Position numbers and translations under genes: made by a program. Under the pieces are notes generated by a model that saw only the letters and a list, made by a program, of their open reading frames with translations, searched no databases and was not told where the DNA came from. From Welwitschia mirabilis (taxonomy: Eukaryota; Gnetophyta; Gnetopsida; Welwitschiales), in the NCBI GenBank assembly GCA_051453625.1, contig JBOZIK010000001.1:194873013-194937012 (forward strand): a stretch of DNA of 64,000 nt, written 5' to 3'. Below are positions 44,576-55,845 of the stretch, piece by piece; position 1 is the first letter of the stretch; each line of letters starts with the position of its first letter.

Positions 44576-46914
44576 GCCTGGACAGTCCCTAGTAAAGTAA
44601 GTAATCAATAATATTATAAGCCAATTTGATTAAGATGAATAGTNNNNNNNNNNNNNNNNNNNNNNNNNNNNNNNNNNNNNNNNNNNNNNNNNNNNNNNNN
44701 NNNNNNNNNNNNNNNNNNNNNNNNNNNNNNTGATGCATAATAGAACTATTTTCCTATGTATCATCTAGATGATAATAGGGATGACAGGCTTATAAAATAA
44801 AAATTAAAACTAATTTTCTGTGAATATGATCATTAGAAAAATTCAAGTACTAAAATATTCATTATCTCTCCACTTAAAACATTTAACACATCTTAAAACA
44901 AAAATTGTATGTCATACACAAAAATCAATATAAGTTATAACCAAAGAAAATGATGATGTGTATGCATAACTAGAGATAGTAATAACTCAAAATCATGTGT
45001 ATAAATTAAGCAGTGATAACTCAAAATAATATATATAAATCAATTACTGAGTTATAATCTATAATGGGTAAATATATAAAAAATGATCATAATATTATTC
45101 CCCTTATCCATGATTTCTTAAGTATCCTAGATTACACCTACAAGAAGATTTTATAACTGTGTTGTTGCGACCTAAAAAATAATGTTCATGATGTCAATTA
45201 TATAAGTAATATGAGATCATACATTGATTAGTGCATCATGTATATTATTGTGAAATCTTAAAAGTGCTCCTCATAAATAAAAGTTTTACTCAAATATCTT
45301 AAATATTTCATAGAAATCTGTCCTATGCCTCCATAAGAAAATCAATACATCCTACATTGTAATAAGATAAGAGGAGCTATGTTATTTGCATCATTTCCAG
45401 TTGTTAGACATGGAATGACACTCAAAAAAAGAAAGATTTGGAAAATAGTAAAGTTTAGGTAGGTTTATAAAAGCAATAATAACAATAGTAAAGCCTTAGG
45501 AAGTCATCATAAAGTCTGAAACATGGGGAAAAGCTAAGAATTTACATCAAAAGGATCATGTTAAAGGATTCAAATGTAGGGATAACTCAATGTAAGAAAA
45601 AAGGATAAGGTCATGATAATGCACCAAGAGAGAGAATCATTACTTAAAAAAAATTCCTCAAATGCATCAAAAATAATCATTTTAAAAGTAATAAATTCAA
45701 AAACAAATGAAAATAGCATCAACCTGAATGAAAGGAACATCATTAATCAAAGTGAAATGAATGCATCAATTAAAGTGCTTAAAAGAAAAACAACCACTAG
45801 GAAGAAAATCAAGAGTAAAAATAAATAGACAATAGAAAACTATCAAATGTTCAAGCCATAATTATTATGTTAAAAAGTATGAAAATGACTTTTAAATACT
45901 AATCAAAACAACTAAGGAAAACATAATAAAAATGAACAACTAGGAACATGAAGAAGATTGTTTACCTACCCAAAACTCTAACCTAGTAAAATTCCTTAGT
46001 AAAAATCATAAAATAACCTAATTAATTATGCATGACCTAATGGGAAAAACTTCAAAAAAGTATGACTTAAATAAGAAATGATTATGATGATATTAAGTAT
46101 ATCTAATGTTTTTAATTAATGAATGACAAGATAAAAAATGGCTTAGAAATGGACTCACCTACTTATATCTCAAAACAACACTAGAATCCAAAAACATAAA
46201 ATGATCATGTAAAATTATTGTATACAAAATAAGTATAGAAAATAAGCAATCCCTCTGATAATACTAGGGACATCACTGATCTTGTAGGTTTAAAGTAATG
46301 ATTATGTTTCCATGATGAGTGGAGTGTAATCACTATCAAAGGAGTAGGGACCCATAAATCATGGCCAATTTACCCCCTAGTGGAGTTTCCATAGCTATCA
46401 TATCACACTTCAAAAGACCCCTCTTAAGAAAATTTGCCTCAATGTGCTTGTAGTAGGACATTATGGTGACTATGTTTTTAGGTCAGATATGAAAGATTAT
46501 GGTCATTATTTTTTTTCATTTTTCCTTTTCTTTTCTTATAGAAGTAAAGGAATAAATTCCACTTGACCAAATGCTCTTAAGATAAGGGTGACATAGTGAG
46601 ATGAGAAATAAGGAAGAACACATCCAAACAACTAAATACTCACACCATTAAGAGAATAAAAGAACCAAGGCATATTCCTTCTAAATTAAGTTCATAGACA
46701 TACAAATGTCTTAAGACTGGATGAATCCAATCTTATCATTTTTGAAATGCCCAAGTAAAAGTTTTACTATTCATGATAACTTTATAAAGTAAAACATTAA
46801 TCAAGTTAAAGATGTTCAAGTGATAGCATGATAATCATCAAAAGAATCAGCTAAGAAAGAATTTAGATAATGTAGGAGGAAAATCTAAGACAAATACTTC
46901 TATTATGTTTAAGG
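44576..46914 (-). other. Region between integrase end and 3' LTR; no gene assigned
   Basis: Athila elements often carry an env-like ORF here. The minus strand has an open piece near 46340-46460 (YYKHIEANFLKRGLLKCDMI) and no other clear frame. A plus-strand 71-residue Lys/Asn-rich frame at 45613-45828 is probably chance. A gap of 87 N lies at 44644-44730. Confidence 0.45.
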
Positions 46915-47070
46915 TTTAACCGATAGGTATCTCAATGGTTTTTATCCTTTATCCATTAATTTCTCAATTTCCTAAGAATTTATATTAGAGATTTTAACTG
47001 AGCCATTTAAATGTACTTTTCCTAAAGGATAAGGACCTAACCATTGAGAGGTTCACTAGTTAACTAGTTG
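46915..47070 (-). pseudogene. Gypsy integrase C-terminal (GPY/F-type) remnant
   Basis: The minus strand reads SQWLGPYPLGKVHLNGSVKI, then EIEKLMDKG and KPLRYL. The W-x-GPY core followed by V-x-HLNGSVKI matches the integrase C-terminal domain of plant gypsy elements (W.GPY.V..V.P.G.V.I, VNGHRLK.Y). The catalytic core is not present upstream because the gap at 47234-48009 intervenes. It places this element firmly in Ty3/gypsy. Confidence 0.72.
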
Positions 47071-47233
47071 TGTAAAATATGCACTCAGGCATTGTAGTTT
47101 TCAGAAAAATAAGAGTCAAACCAAATAGAAACAAATTGATAAAACATAAAAGGTATACAATCATTTTGGAGTAAGATCAATTAAAGGAGAAGAGAATAAA
47201 ATAATAAAACTTTAATAGAATAGATTTTAAAAT

Positions 47234-48009
47234 NNNNNNNNNNNNNNNNNNNNNNNNNNNNNNNNNNNNNNNNNNNNNNNNNNNNNNNNNNNNNNNNNNN
47301 NNNNNNNNNNNNNNNNNNNNNNNNNNNNNNNNNNNNNNNNNNNNNNNNNNNNNNNNNNNNNNNNNNNNNNNNNNNNNNNNNNNNNNNNNNNNNNNNNNNN
47401 NNNNNNNNNNNNNNNNNNNNNNNNNNNNNNNNNNNNNNNNNNNNNNNNNNNNNNNNNNNNNNNNNNNNNNNNNNNNNNNNNNNNNNNNNNNNNNNNNNNN
47501 NNNNNNNNNNNNNNNNNNNNNNNNNNNNNNNNNNNNNNNNNNNNNNNNNNNNNNNNNNNNNNNNNNNNNNNNNNNNNNNNNNNNNNNNNNNNNNNNNNNN
47601 NNNNNNNNNNNNNNNNNNNNNNNNNNNNNNNNNNNNNNNNNNNNNNNNNNNNNNNNNNNNNNNNNNNNNNNNNNNNNNNNNNNNNNNNNNNNNNNNNNNN
47701 NNNNNNNNNNNNNNNNNNNNNNNNNNNNNNNNNNNNNNNNNNNNNNNNNNNNNNNNNNNNNNNNNNNNNNNNNNNNNNNNNNNNNNNNNNNNNNNNNNNN
47801 NNNNNNNNNNNNNNNNNNNNNNNNNNNNNNNNNNNNNNNNNNNNNNNNNNNNNNNNNNNNNNNNNNNNNNNNNNNNNNNNNNNNNNNNNNNNNNNNNNNN
47901 NNNNNNNNNNNNNNNNNNNNNNNNNNNNNNNNNNNNNNNNNNNNNNNNNNNNNNNNNNNNNNNNNNNNNNNNNNNNNNNNNNNNNNNNNNNNNNNNNNNN
48001 NNNNNNNNN
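47234..48009. other. 776-N gap inside element 3
   Basis: Left of it is integrase C-terminal sequence, right of it the end of the Gag-like ORF (both minus strand). If the size is real, most of pol is deleted. Frames spanning it are artefacts. Confidence 0.8.
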
Positions 48010-48051
48010 CCAAGTTATACTTTTAAAAAGAGTAATCATAAGACATACAAT

Positions 48052-49055
48052 CTAAAGTGGACTTAGTAGAAATGGGAATGATGTTATTTTAAGTATTGCA
48101 TAGATTTGTAAAAGGAATAGACTAAGATATAGGAATGGACTCTTCAAAATTATGAGTTTCATGAAAGTCAAGGAAAGGAATGTAGGGTTGATAATTACAT
48201 AAAGGTTTGAATGGAGAAGATGAAGAAAGGTTATCATTATCAAGATCATAAGGTAATTTGAAAGTGGAAGTAGAAGAAAGGAGGTAATTTAAAGTTTGAT
48301 ATGAAAGCATAAGTGGAATAAATGGAGAAACATGGGTAGAATAAATAAGTCTATCCTCTATTAAGTTTGGATGAATCTCTATGGATCCTCTATTGTGTTC
48401 ATTTTATTCATTGTTATCTTCATCATTAGTTTGTTAAATTGTTTCTTTACTTTCTTCATTATTGTTTTTTACTATATCTTCTTTATCTTATTGATTATGT
48501 CTCTCATTCTCAAATTTGTTGGATTCATCAAGAAGATTATTAAGAGAAATGTAAGCATCATTATCATTATCGATTAAAAAGTTTTCAGATTCTTCATAAA
48601 TTGATTATTCATCTAAATTTTGTAGTAGTAAATGGATAATAGGGATATATGTAATACCTTGATATCATCATCTAATAAATAATCATCCTCATCCTTATTG
48701 TTGAAAAATTAAGTTGAGTTATTATTTTCTCCCCTTTGATCATCTTCTAATAAGTAATATGTTCAATTTTAATCCAAAAATTCATCTTCTATTTGAAAGC
48801 AAGAATCATTATCACTTGTTTCTAAGATTTTCTCATTTTTGTCAAGGTAGGATGTTGTAAGATAGGTTTGAGCATGTTGTATTGTAAAAGAATCATAATT
48901 TTGTAATATTATTTGTTAAAAAATATCAATCAAATTTTCTAGATTCTTATTAATATCTTCTTGCATCTTTTTTACTTCATCGATCATTTTTTCATTGGAT
49001 CATTTTCTTCCTCATAGTAGTGCATAGGAGGTGGATCTTCTTCATAGTAACTCAT
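48052..49055 (-). pseudogene. Coiled-coil, acidic Gag-like ORF of element 3
   Basis: The start codon is at 49055-49053: MSYYEEDPPPMHYYEEEND, then MIDEVKKMQEDINKNLENLI (helical), a stop, IILQNYDSF, QTYLTTSYLDKNEKILET, DNDSCFQIEDEFLD, an Asp/Asn/Glu-rich middle (DNDNDAYISLNNLLDESNKF), and a C-terminal part LPYDLDNDNLSSSSPFKPLC then NYQPYIPFLDFHETHNF. QTYLTTSYL..NEKILE aligns with PTMHTISYLENDEENLG at 29.7 kb, and the helix aligns with the Gag helix near 4020 (DPLREFIEEMRKVQEK). Stops and frameshifts break it. The function is unknown beyond Gag resemblance. Confidence 0.62.
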
Positions 49056-49911
49056 GGTAGATGGATGGAATTGACAAAAATGATTATAGGATGTTTTCCA
49101 AATAAGGTTGAATCCATAAAATGTGGAAAATTTTCATATTTATTTCTATATAAAGTCTGAAAAAAAGAAGGGGAAAAATAAGAAGGTTAAAAAGAGGAAC
49201 AAGCCTAATTCCTAGTCTCAACATCATTTTGTATTGTTTCTCCTCTTTCTATAAAAATATTGAATTTTTTTCTTATCATTTGCCTTAAAATTTTTCACTT
49301 TATACTTCTTTCAGTAAGAATTTTCTCAAGGGTTCTTTTGTCACCATTCATTTAACAATTGAAAAGGATAAAATAAGAAGAATTAACCAAGATGATAAGA
49401 AAGATAAGTACAAAGTAAAGATTAAGATTTGTTCCCTCTCATATTTCTATTTTTACTAAATTATTTATATCTTTAATCACTTAGAAAATTCATAAAAACA
49501 TCATCTTAGATGTCTTCTACATAATATGAAGGATGAAAAATACTTATCTTGTGCATACAAGAAAAATTTAATTGTGGAAAATAAGAAATATAAGCAAAAC
49601 TACTAACAATCATCTACATAGTTGTCTAGATAATAGAGAGGATGATATTAGGTTTAATACATTATCAAAAAAATTGGAAATTTTTATTACTAAAGTTAAA
49701 AAAAGATGCAAAATGAAAAACATTGTCCACTTAGTCATGGGGATGACAAAGAAGACAATAAAGTTTATTAAAGCTACTAAAATGAAAAATTACAGAAAAA
49801 TAAACCTACAAAAACTAGAATAGAAATACAGTACTATTTCAAATAAATAACTTAAACCAAAGTCTAAAATACTTATCTAGATAGTAATAATCCTTTAATG
49901 CCTTATGGCCT
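49056..49911 (-). other. 5' leader of element 3
   Basis: Lies between PBS and ORF start. It contains ATCATCT/AGATAAT-type paired motifs near 49605-49650 like the leaders at 8.3 and 10.1 kb. A plus-strand 83-residue frame (49572-49823) lies antisense in the leader and is not supported. Confidence 0.55.
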
Positions 49912-49929
49912 TCCCTAACAATGGCACTA
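49912..49929 (-). other. Primer-binding site, tRNA-Asp type
   Basis: On the minus strand TAGTGCCATTGTTAGGGA carries six differences from the canonical PBS, all C-to-T or G-to-A. It is three bases from the LTR. Confidence 0.87.
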
Positions 49930-49932
49930 AAA

Positions 49933-51155
49933 TGTTACAGTGTGAATTTATGCAATTATTAAGTCCTTAGGTAAAACATATAGATCATAATACTTGCATA
50001 AAAACACATACTAGTATAGATGGGAGTTAACCCAACTGTTGTAATTCATTGAAGGAACTAGGCTAGAAATTAGATAATTGATTTCAACAAAGTTTTTTTA
50101 ATCTTTTTCCTTCTAGTAAATGAAAATAAGAACAGTGTAAATCTAATGCAAAAATAAATGATGATGAAATGCAAATGCAATGAATGATGAATCTATTTAA
50201 ATACCAATCTTTCTATTACCAAGGTTAGTCCTTATAACTTAGATCAATTAAGAAAACTATCACTTAATCCTAATCAACATAAGCTATAAGATACATCAAA
50301 CAGAATATGCAATTACAGAAATGTAATATGAAATGAATGCAAATCTAAACTAATAATGTCAATCTTAAGAAAGGTTATTCTTATGGTCTAGATCAACTAT
50401 GATGCTGTCACGAAATCATAACCAATGTAAACCATAAGGGAGGTTCACACAATATAAGTTAAAAGGTATATTTGTATTAATCACAAATTAACATCCACTT
50501 ACAAATAAAGTCGTAGCACCTCAATGAAGGCCTAACATCAAGGAAGACTCCTCTCTGTAGTTATTGCTAAACCTCTGTCCTTTAATCTTCTTTCACAAGA
50601 ATATCTAGTACAAAAGATAAACTAGAAATAAGGATAAGAGAGGTATTTATAGGTTTACATTGGGGTTCTAAAAACATAACCCTAGAAGTCAGAGAAGAAA
50701 CCTAGTAATCCAAATGGGTCATTTGATCCCCTTATAAAATATAATTCATTTGATTAATAGAAAATTGTTGTCATCCATTCTATTACCTAGACAATATTAG
50801 GGATGATGCCTCAATAACAAATGAGTTATTAGCCCCTGACTCTATAGTTAGCCTTATAGTCTTAGTTCCTATTAGCATTATTGTTGTCTTGACTATTGTG
50901 GGAATGACATAGGGGATGATAGGCTTCCTTATATTTCTAACTAAGAAAAATCATCCTTCTACATCATTGATCTTTCCTTCAAAACACTAATATCAGAATA
51001 TGCCTGAAATACCTCCAAATATGCTAAGAATTGTGTGTTTCTATGACCATCTCATTGACTCTCTATAATCATCGAAATTGCATCTAGACCTGTATAAATA
51101 TCCTACAAAAGTACTCAAAATACCCATCAAAATCCTATAAATTGGTATTGCAATA
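49933..51155 (-). mobile_element. 5' LTR of element 3, 1223 bp
   Basis: It matches 10511-11735 and the 3' LTR at 42718-44561. A minus-strand TATAAATA is at 50644-50651. The outer end reads TATTGCAATA on the plus strand (family CACAACA), after which copia LTR sequence resumes. Confidence 0.84.
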
Positions 51156-52376
51156 GTTTCTAAGCCATAACACAAGATCTTATTAAGAAATTCATTAAGT
51201 TTAGATGAGATTAATCACAGATGTCTATAGTATTAAAGACATTTATACATTTAAAGACATGTATACTAAAAGTAAGCCTAAACTAGAAGGAAATAATCTA
51301 TAAGTTTGAAGATGTCTACACTAAAAGTGAACTTGAATTATAAGGGAAAATATCTATTATGATAAAGATGTCTATACTAAATTAAAATAGGTGACAGGTG
51401 ACAGTTTGTACAAAGAAGGATAAAATTAATGATCTATTAATCTTTTAGGAATTTAACAAGTTTTGTATGATGAATACATGATATCAAAGGATCAAAGAAA
51501 TAGCAGTTCAAAGTTCATTGAAATCTAAACAAGTTTACTAAATATTTCTATCACATTGGAAGAATCTTCTTAGAAGACATCTACCAAAATTAAATACATC
51601 TATTTAAAAGATGTCTATGAGATTGAAGACGTCTATTCTAGAAAATGACATAAAATAAACATAGCCATTAGACATTAGAAACTAATCATTTATAACCATT
51701 AGAAAATGTTTAAACTATTTCAAATAGTTATCTTCTTAGGGTAATTGACAAGATTATCTTAAAAGTATAAAAGACATAAAGAAAGAGATTTGAAGAACTC
51801 TTGGATAAATTACTTTTAAAAATATATAGCCTAAAATCTCTTAAACTTGATTGAAAAACACTTATATTGAATATCTCTAGCAATTCTCTACTCATCCACT
51901 ACTCCTACTCTAATATTTGATTTATGTGGGTGATTACATTGAAGAAGAACTTAAGCAACAACACTTGATACATTTATTTAGGATTATTATTATCTTATTT
52001 TATTTATTAAATAATTTTTTTAAAAGTCTAAAATCATTTTTATCACTCTCTCTTTATAGGATTTATTACTTGATTATTCCAAAGTATAAGATAATCCTTA
52101 CATGGGTGTGCTTTTTGTGACTGTTCAAGTTCTTAAGATAAATTTTAGACTTTGGTTTTTTATGATTCGTAAGGGGAAGAGAGTGTTACCTTGAGAGGAG
52201 CATCTCATTTGGTTTTAAGTTTAGTGGTGCTTATAAATGACTATTTCATAGGTTAAGCATATCCAAAGATATTAAGAGAAGCTATCCTTTATGTGTAGAT
52301 ATGCCTAAGTTGGAGAGTTACATAAATAAATAATATTTCCTTTTATGATTTTTGTTAGTTAATTACTTAAATGTTT
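51156..52376 (+). mobile_element. Copia LTR, right part of a split copy
   Basis: It continues the copia LTR interrupted at 42717: TAAGCCATAACACAAGATCTT aligns with 21284 onward. It holds the same dense AGACATCT/AGATGTCT cluster (51215-51640). Similarity ends at about 52376, before the expected LTR end, where LINE sequence starts. Confidence 0.82.
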
Positions 52377-52599
52377 TATTGGGTGGAACTAATTCATCTC
52401 TTCCCTTTAAGTTCAATGATTCTCAACTTTCTTGTTTTATCTTCCATGTTGTAATGTTTTATAAGATTTCTTTGTCTTTTACAAAGAGCTTGCTAGAAGT
52501 GGGAATCCCCCTGTTGTGCCTCCTACTCTTTGTATTTCTTTTTGATGAGTCCAATTCATGGGGGTCTTCACCTTGTCTTAATCTTTTTGATAAGTCTAA

Positions 52600-54060
52600 T
52601 TTCCATTGGTAAAATATCATCTTTAATGTCCTAAATTTCCCATCCCCCTAATTCCACCCATTTAGCTATGTCATACCAAGTAAATGCATGAGTTTTATTA
52701 CCTTCTTTTATACCTTCTAAAATAAATTTCTTGGTCATTTTAGTAAGTAATTTTTTTACCTTCTCTAAAAGAACTCCCATTGACATACTGTATTCTACTA
52801 TAGTGGCAATAATAAAGATAGCCAAAATTATCCTTTTTTTGCTAGATAAGAAAATGACATCATATCCATAATACTTCCTATACATCTTTTGTATAAGATC
52901 TTTTCATGATCAATCTCTTATCTAGTTGAGAATGGGGATGCCCAAATATACATCTTTTAGATTTTTCCTTTTAATACCTAGTGTTCTCTCTATTTCCCTT
53001 TAGATACTATTGTAGGAGTAAATAAACTCTACTCTTTCACTAATTGATCACTAGCCCTAACTCTATGAAAAAAATTTTAATCCTTTCTTAGTGACTTGAA
53101 TTTGTTGAATATTAGATTTTCTAAAGATAATCAAATCATCTACAAAGTAATTACACATAATATTTGTATTGTGAACTTTAATACCTAGAACATCTAATTT
53201 ATTGATATAGTCCTACAAGACATCTAACACAATGACAAACAATATAAGAGAGAGAGGTTTTGCTTACCTTAGATCTTTCCCTATACTAAAGAACCCATGG
53301 ATACTTGGTTCATTCTTATATTAAATCTAGATTCTTTTTGCATTTAGATAATTAAATTTATAAATTAGCTTAGGAAACCTTTTGTTGTTAAGACATGTTT
53401 GAAAAATCTCCAAAAGACACTATCATAATCTTTTATAAAGTCTATTTTCAAAGCATAAATCCTCCTATTTTTCTTTTGGATAAAGTGTAATAAGTCATGA
53501 TTAAAGATTACCTATTTGAAGATTGATTTGTTATCAAGAAAACATACTTGATTTAGTTTCATCACTTATGGTAACTAGGCATGAATCCTACTTAACATTA
53601 CCTTGATGAAGATTCTGTAGATAACATTACAAACTCTGATTGATTTAAAATCATAAACTTTAAAAGATTGCTATTTTTTAGATATCATTATGACATGCAT
53701 AGTATTCTAAGAATTAGATATTATCCCAAATTCCATTATCTTCTTACATGCTACCTCTACTGATCTACCAATAATATTCTATTATTTCCTAAATAACTCC
53801 ACAGTCTAACCATCAAGCTGAAGGCTATGACTTAACTTCATCTTCTCGAGGGCACTTCAAACTTCTTTACTTTTCACTCCTCATAATGGACTTCTCGTAT
53901 CAAGTTTAATATCATAAGTTAGAGGGATCCACTTTTCTTGAGCTATAATATAGCTTCTTCAGGTTGCTAATAAAATCTTATTGCACTCAATTCTTTTTAT
54001 AAATTTGATCCTTCTAGTAAACCTTCTTGATCAAGTTATCATGCCTTTTGAAATTCACCA
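52600..54060 (-). pseudogene. LINE ORF2 reverse transcriptase remnant
   Basis: Segments on the minus strand: FKVYDFKSIRVCNVIYRIF (RPISLCNV.YKI), LNQVCFLDNKSIF (NQ.AFV.GR.I), then IYALKIDFIKDYDSVFWRFF (motif A, ALKIDF.KAYD.V.W), VLGIKVHN, MCNYFVDDLIIFRKS (catalytic box YADD as FVDD, both Asp kept), DVIFLSSKKRIILAIFIIAT, and THAFTWYDIAKWVELGGWEI (W..VC.PK..GGLGI). The last 84 residues are open at 52631-52885. The gene would reverse transcribe LINE RNA at the target site. Confidence 0.85.
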
Positions 54061-54249
54061 AACTAAAGAAAAATTTAGAATTAGTATCATCATCTTTTAA
54101 CTAGTTAATGTGTTCTTTCTACTTCTAATAAATTTCCTCTTATGATCTAATTTTCTGTAGTTCCCAAAGCTGTTATCACTCCTCTTAATAAAGGTCTTGT
54201 CCCTACTCATACCTTATTTAAATCTCTCATAGTTTATTTTTTAGATAAT

Positions 54250-54960
54250 CCTTCCTCTTAAACCTTAACCCCAATGCCTTTTCTAATATTTAATCCAAAC
54301 CTTTACTCATTATAAGTTCTGTTAGAGAGGGCTAATTAGATTAATCTCATCAATTTTCTAATTGTGCTCAATAGAGCTAAGAATTTTCTCTTTGTTGAGC
54401 CATGTTTTTTGAAAGATGAAATGCAACCATCTATTTTGCATTATTCTTATGATAATAAATGTAGGTTTATGATTAGAGCATTAACATCCTTTACATTTTA
54501 ACATTAAATCTTATTCTTTTATTAAATTCAAAAATATGAGAGCTCAGTCAATTCTAGATAAACTTTTATTAAATCCCTTCTTCTAGTTGGATTATGTAAA
54601 GTGCACTTTTTAGATAGATACATCTAGTGCTTTAAGATTTGATAGAATTTTTTCTATATCTACTATTTTTGTGTTATTCCAAAACCCTTTTCTCATTTTC
54701 TCATTTAGCCTTAGCATCTGATTAAAATCATCATTATGATACATTTCTTATTTAGTAGTTTCTCTGTTAGTTTCTTTCAGACTTTATTCTTTGTAGTCTA
54801 CTTTTATGTTGAGTAAATATTAACCAATCACCAATCATTTAAATAAAATATTTGAAATCACCTATTTATTTTTTTGATCTTACTTTAGTATAAGTGATAC
54901 CCTTTTAAAAATGATGATCATACCACTTTATCTCTAATAACTACATGTCCATTTGACCTG
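54250..54960 (-). pseudogene. LINE ORF2 endonuclease remnant (APE-type)
   Basis: The minus strand reads HNDDFNQMLRLNEKMRKGFW with NNTKIVDIEKIL (family GDFN.IL...E..GG), then KKGFNKSLSRIDxALIFL (family ...LERLDRAL) and CSNHKPTFI (family SDHSPL). The DFN triad is kept; the SDH Asp has become Asn. It precedes RT in the same polyprotein. Several stops replace Trp and Gln codons. Confidence 0.75.
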
Positions 54961-55532
54961 CTAGTGTTGTCTCAAGCTATCTAAAGAATTACTTTTTCAA
55001 ATTTTTATCTCTTGTTAAAAAAAACTATATTAATATGATGATTATAAATTAATTATTCTAAAGTCTTTAATTTTAAGGCAACTCATGATATTCATCTCAA
55101 TGGTTTCTTCTTTAGATGTTTCAATGGAATGTCCATAAGGGGCATTTGTGAATAATTTGCAATATTTACACTTATTCCTTTCTTGGACTTAGTCACTAAT
55201 AAGGGCCTTCCTAGATTTTTATTTTATAGTTTTCTCTAGTTTATTTATATATTCAGAGTCTGATTCAAGATCCTCTAAACCACTTCTACTTAGTTGATTA
55301 AATCTATTAGTGAGGGAATTCTTATTATTCTATGTGTAAGACTTCTTCTATCTAGATGGGAGTTCCTCCTACTCCTTTTCTTTTAGTTCCCCTTTCTCAC
55401 TAGAAACCTTTTTATCTTTTAGCTAAACCACTATCTTAACTTTCCTCCTTCTTCAAACTACTTGAAAATCATCTCATCTTTTTTAAAGTAACTATCCTTA
55501 TAAGGGTGCTTAAACCTCTTAAAAAATATGCA

Positions 55533-55845
55533 CTAGACTATTGAGGAAGTCAAGGCCTCATGACCTTTCCTACTACATCTACTAGAAGTAACCTCTTTAA
55601 GCTTGGGACAAAACCTGACTAGGTGCCTAAAGAACTCACAAAAACTACAAAGGTCCAAAATGTTTTCATGTTTTACCTTTACTTTATCAATCCTAAGACT
55701 ATGGATTAACTTAAAGCTCTTCAAAGTTTTAGTAGTATCTGTATCTATCCATGTACAAAATCATACCAAAACCATTCTAGTTTCTTTTTATGTTTATTTT
55801 TTAAGTTATTCTTATCAAATAATTTTAAAAATTCATTATGTCTAA
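55533..55845 (-). pseudogene. LINE ORF1 fragment with CCHC zinc knuckle
   Basis: The stretch VKVKHENILDLCSFCEFFRH then LVRFCPKL contains an intact C-x2-C-x4-H-x4-C knuckle, positioned after a segment ending WIDTDTTKTLKSF as in plant L1 ORF1 (IDVTKPL...VEYE.LP..C..CG..GH....C). ORF1 protein binds LINE RNA. The DUF4283-like N-terminal domain is missing. The overlapping plus-strand frame 55603-55845 is a shadow. Confidence 0.82.

Larger units (their letters stand above)
42718..51155 (-). mobile_element. Athila-related element 3, nested in a copia LTR
   Basis: It has two LTRs of the TGTTG...CAACA family (42718-44561 and 49933-51155), a tRNA-Asp PBS at 49912-49929, a polypurine tract next to 44561, a Gag-like coiled-coil ORF (48052-49055) and an integrase C-terminus (46915-47070). 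Protease, RT and RNase H are not seen; the 776-N gap at 47234-48009 is too short for them if its size is right. The flanks join to restore the copia LTR, with a decayed target duplication (TTTTT left, GTTTC right). Confidence 0.82.
52377..55845 (-). mobile_element. L1-type LINE, 5'-truncated, degraded
   Basis: Minus-strand order from high coordinates is ORF1 zinc knuckle (55.5-55.8 kb), endonuclease (54.3-54.9 kb), RT (52.9-53.9 kb), RT C-terminal thumb (52.6-52.9 kb). Both ORFs are broken by stops. The upper end lies inside ORF1, so the element is 5'-truncated, as is common for LINEs, or the rest is beyond recognition. The lower end meets a truncated copia LTR at about 52376. Confidence 0.82.

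Noticed and set aside
45613-45828. 71-residue Lys/Asn-rich plus-strand frame
   Set aside because: Composition follows local AT-richness; no motif, opposite to the element's orientation.
47177-48039. Open frames of 270-278 residues
   Set aside because: They span the 776-N gap.
55603-55845. 80-residue plus-strand frame
   Set aside because: Shadow of the LINE ORF1 zinc-knuckle frame on the minus strand.
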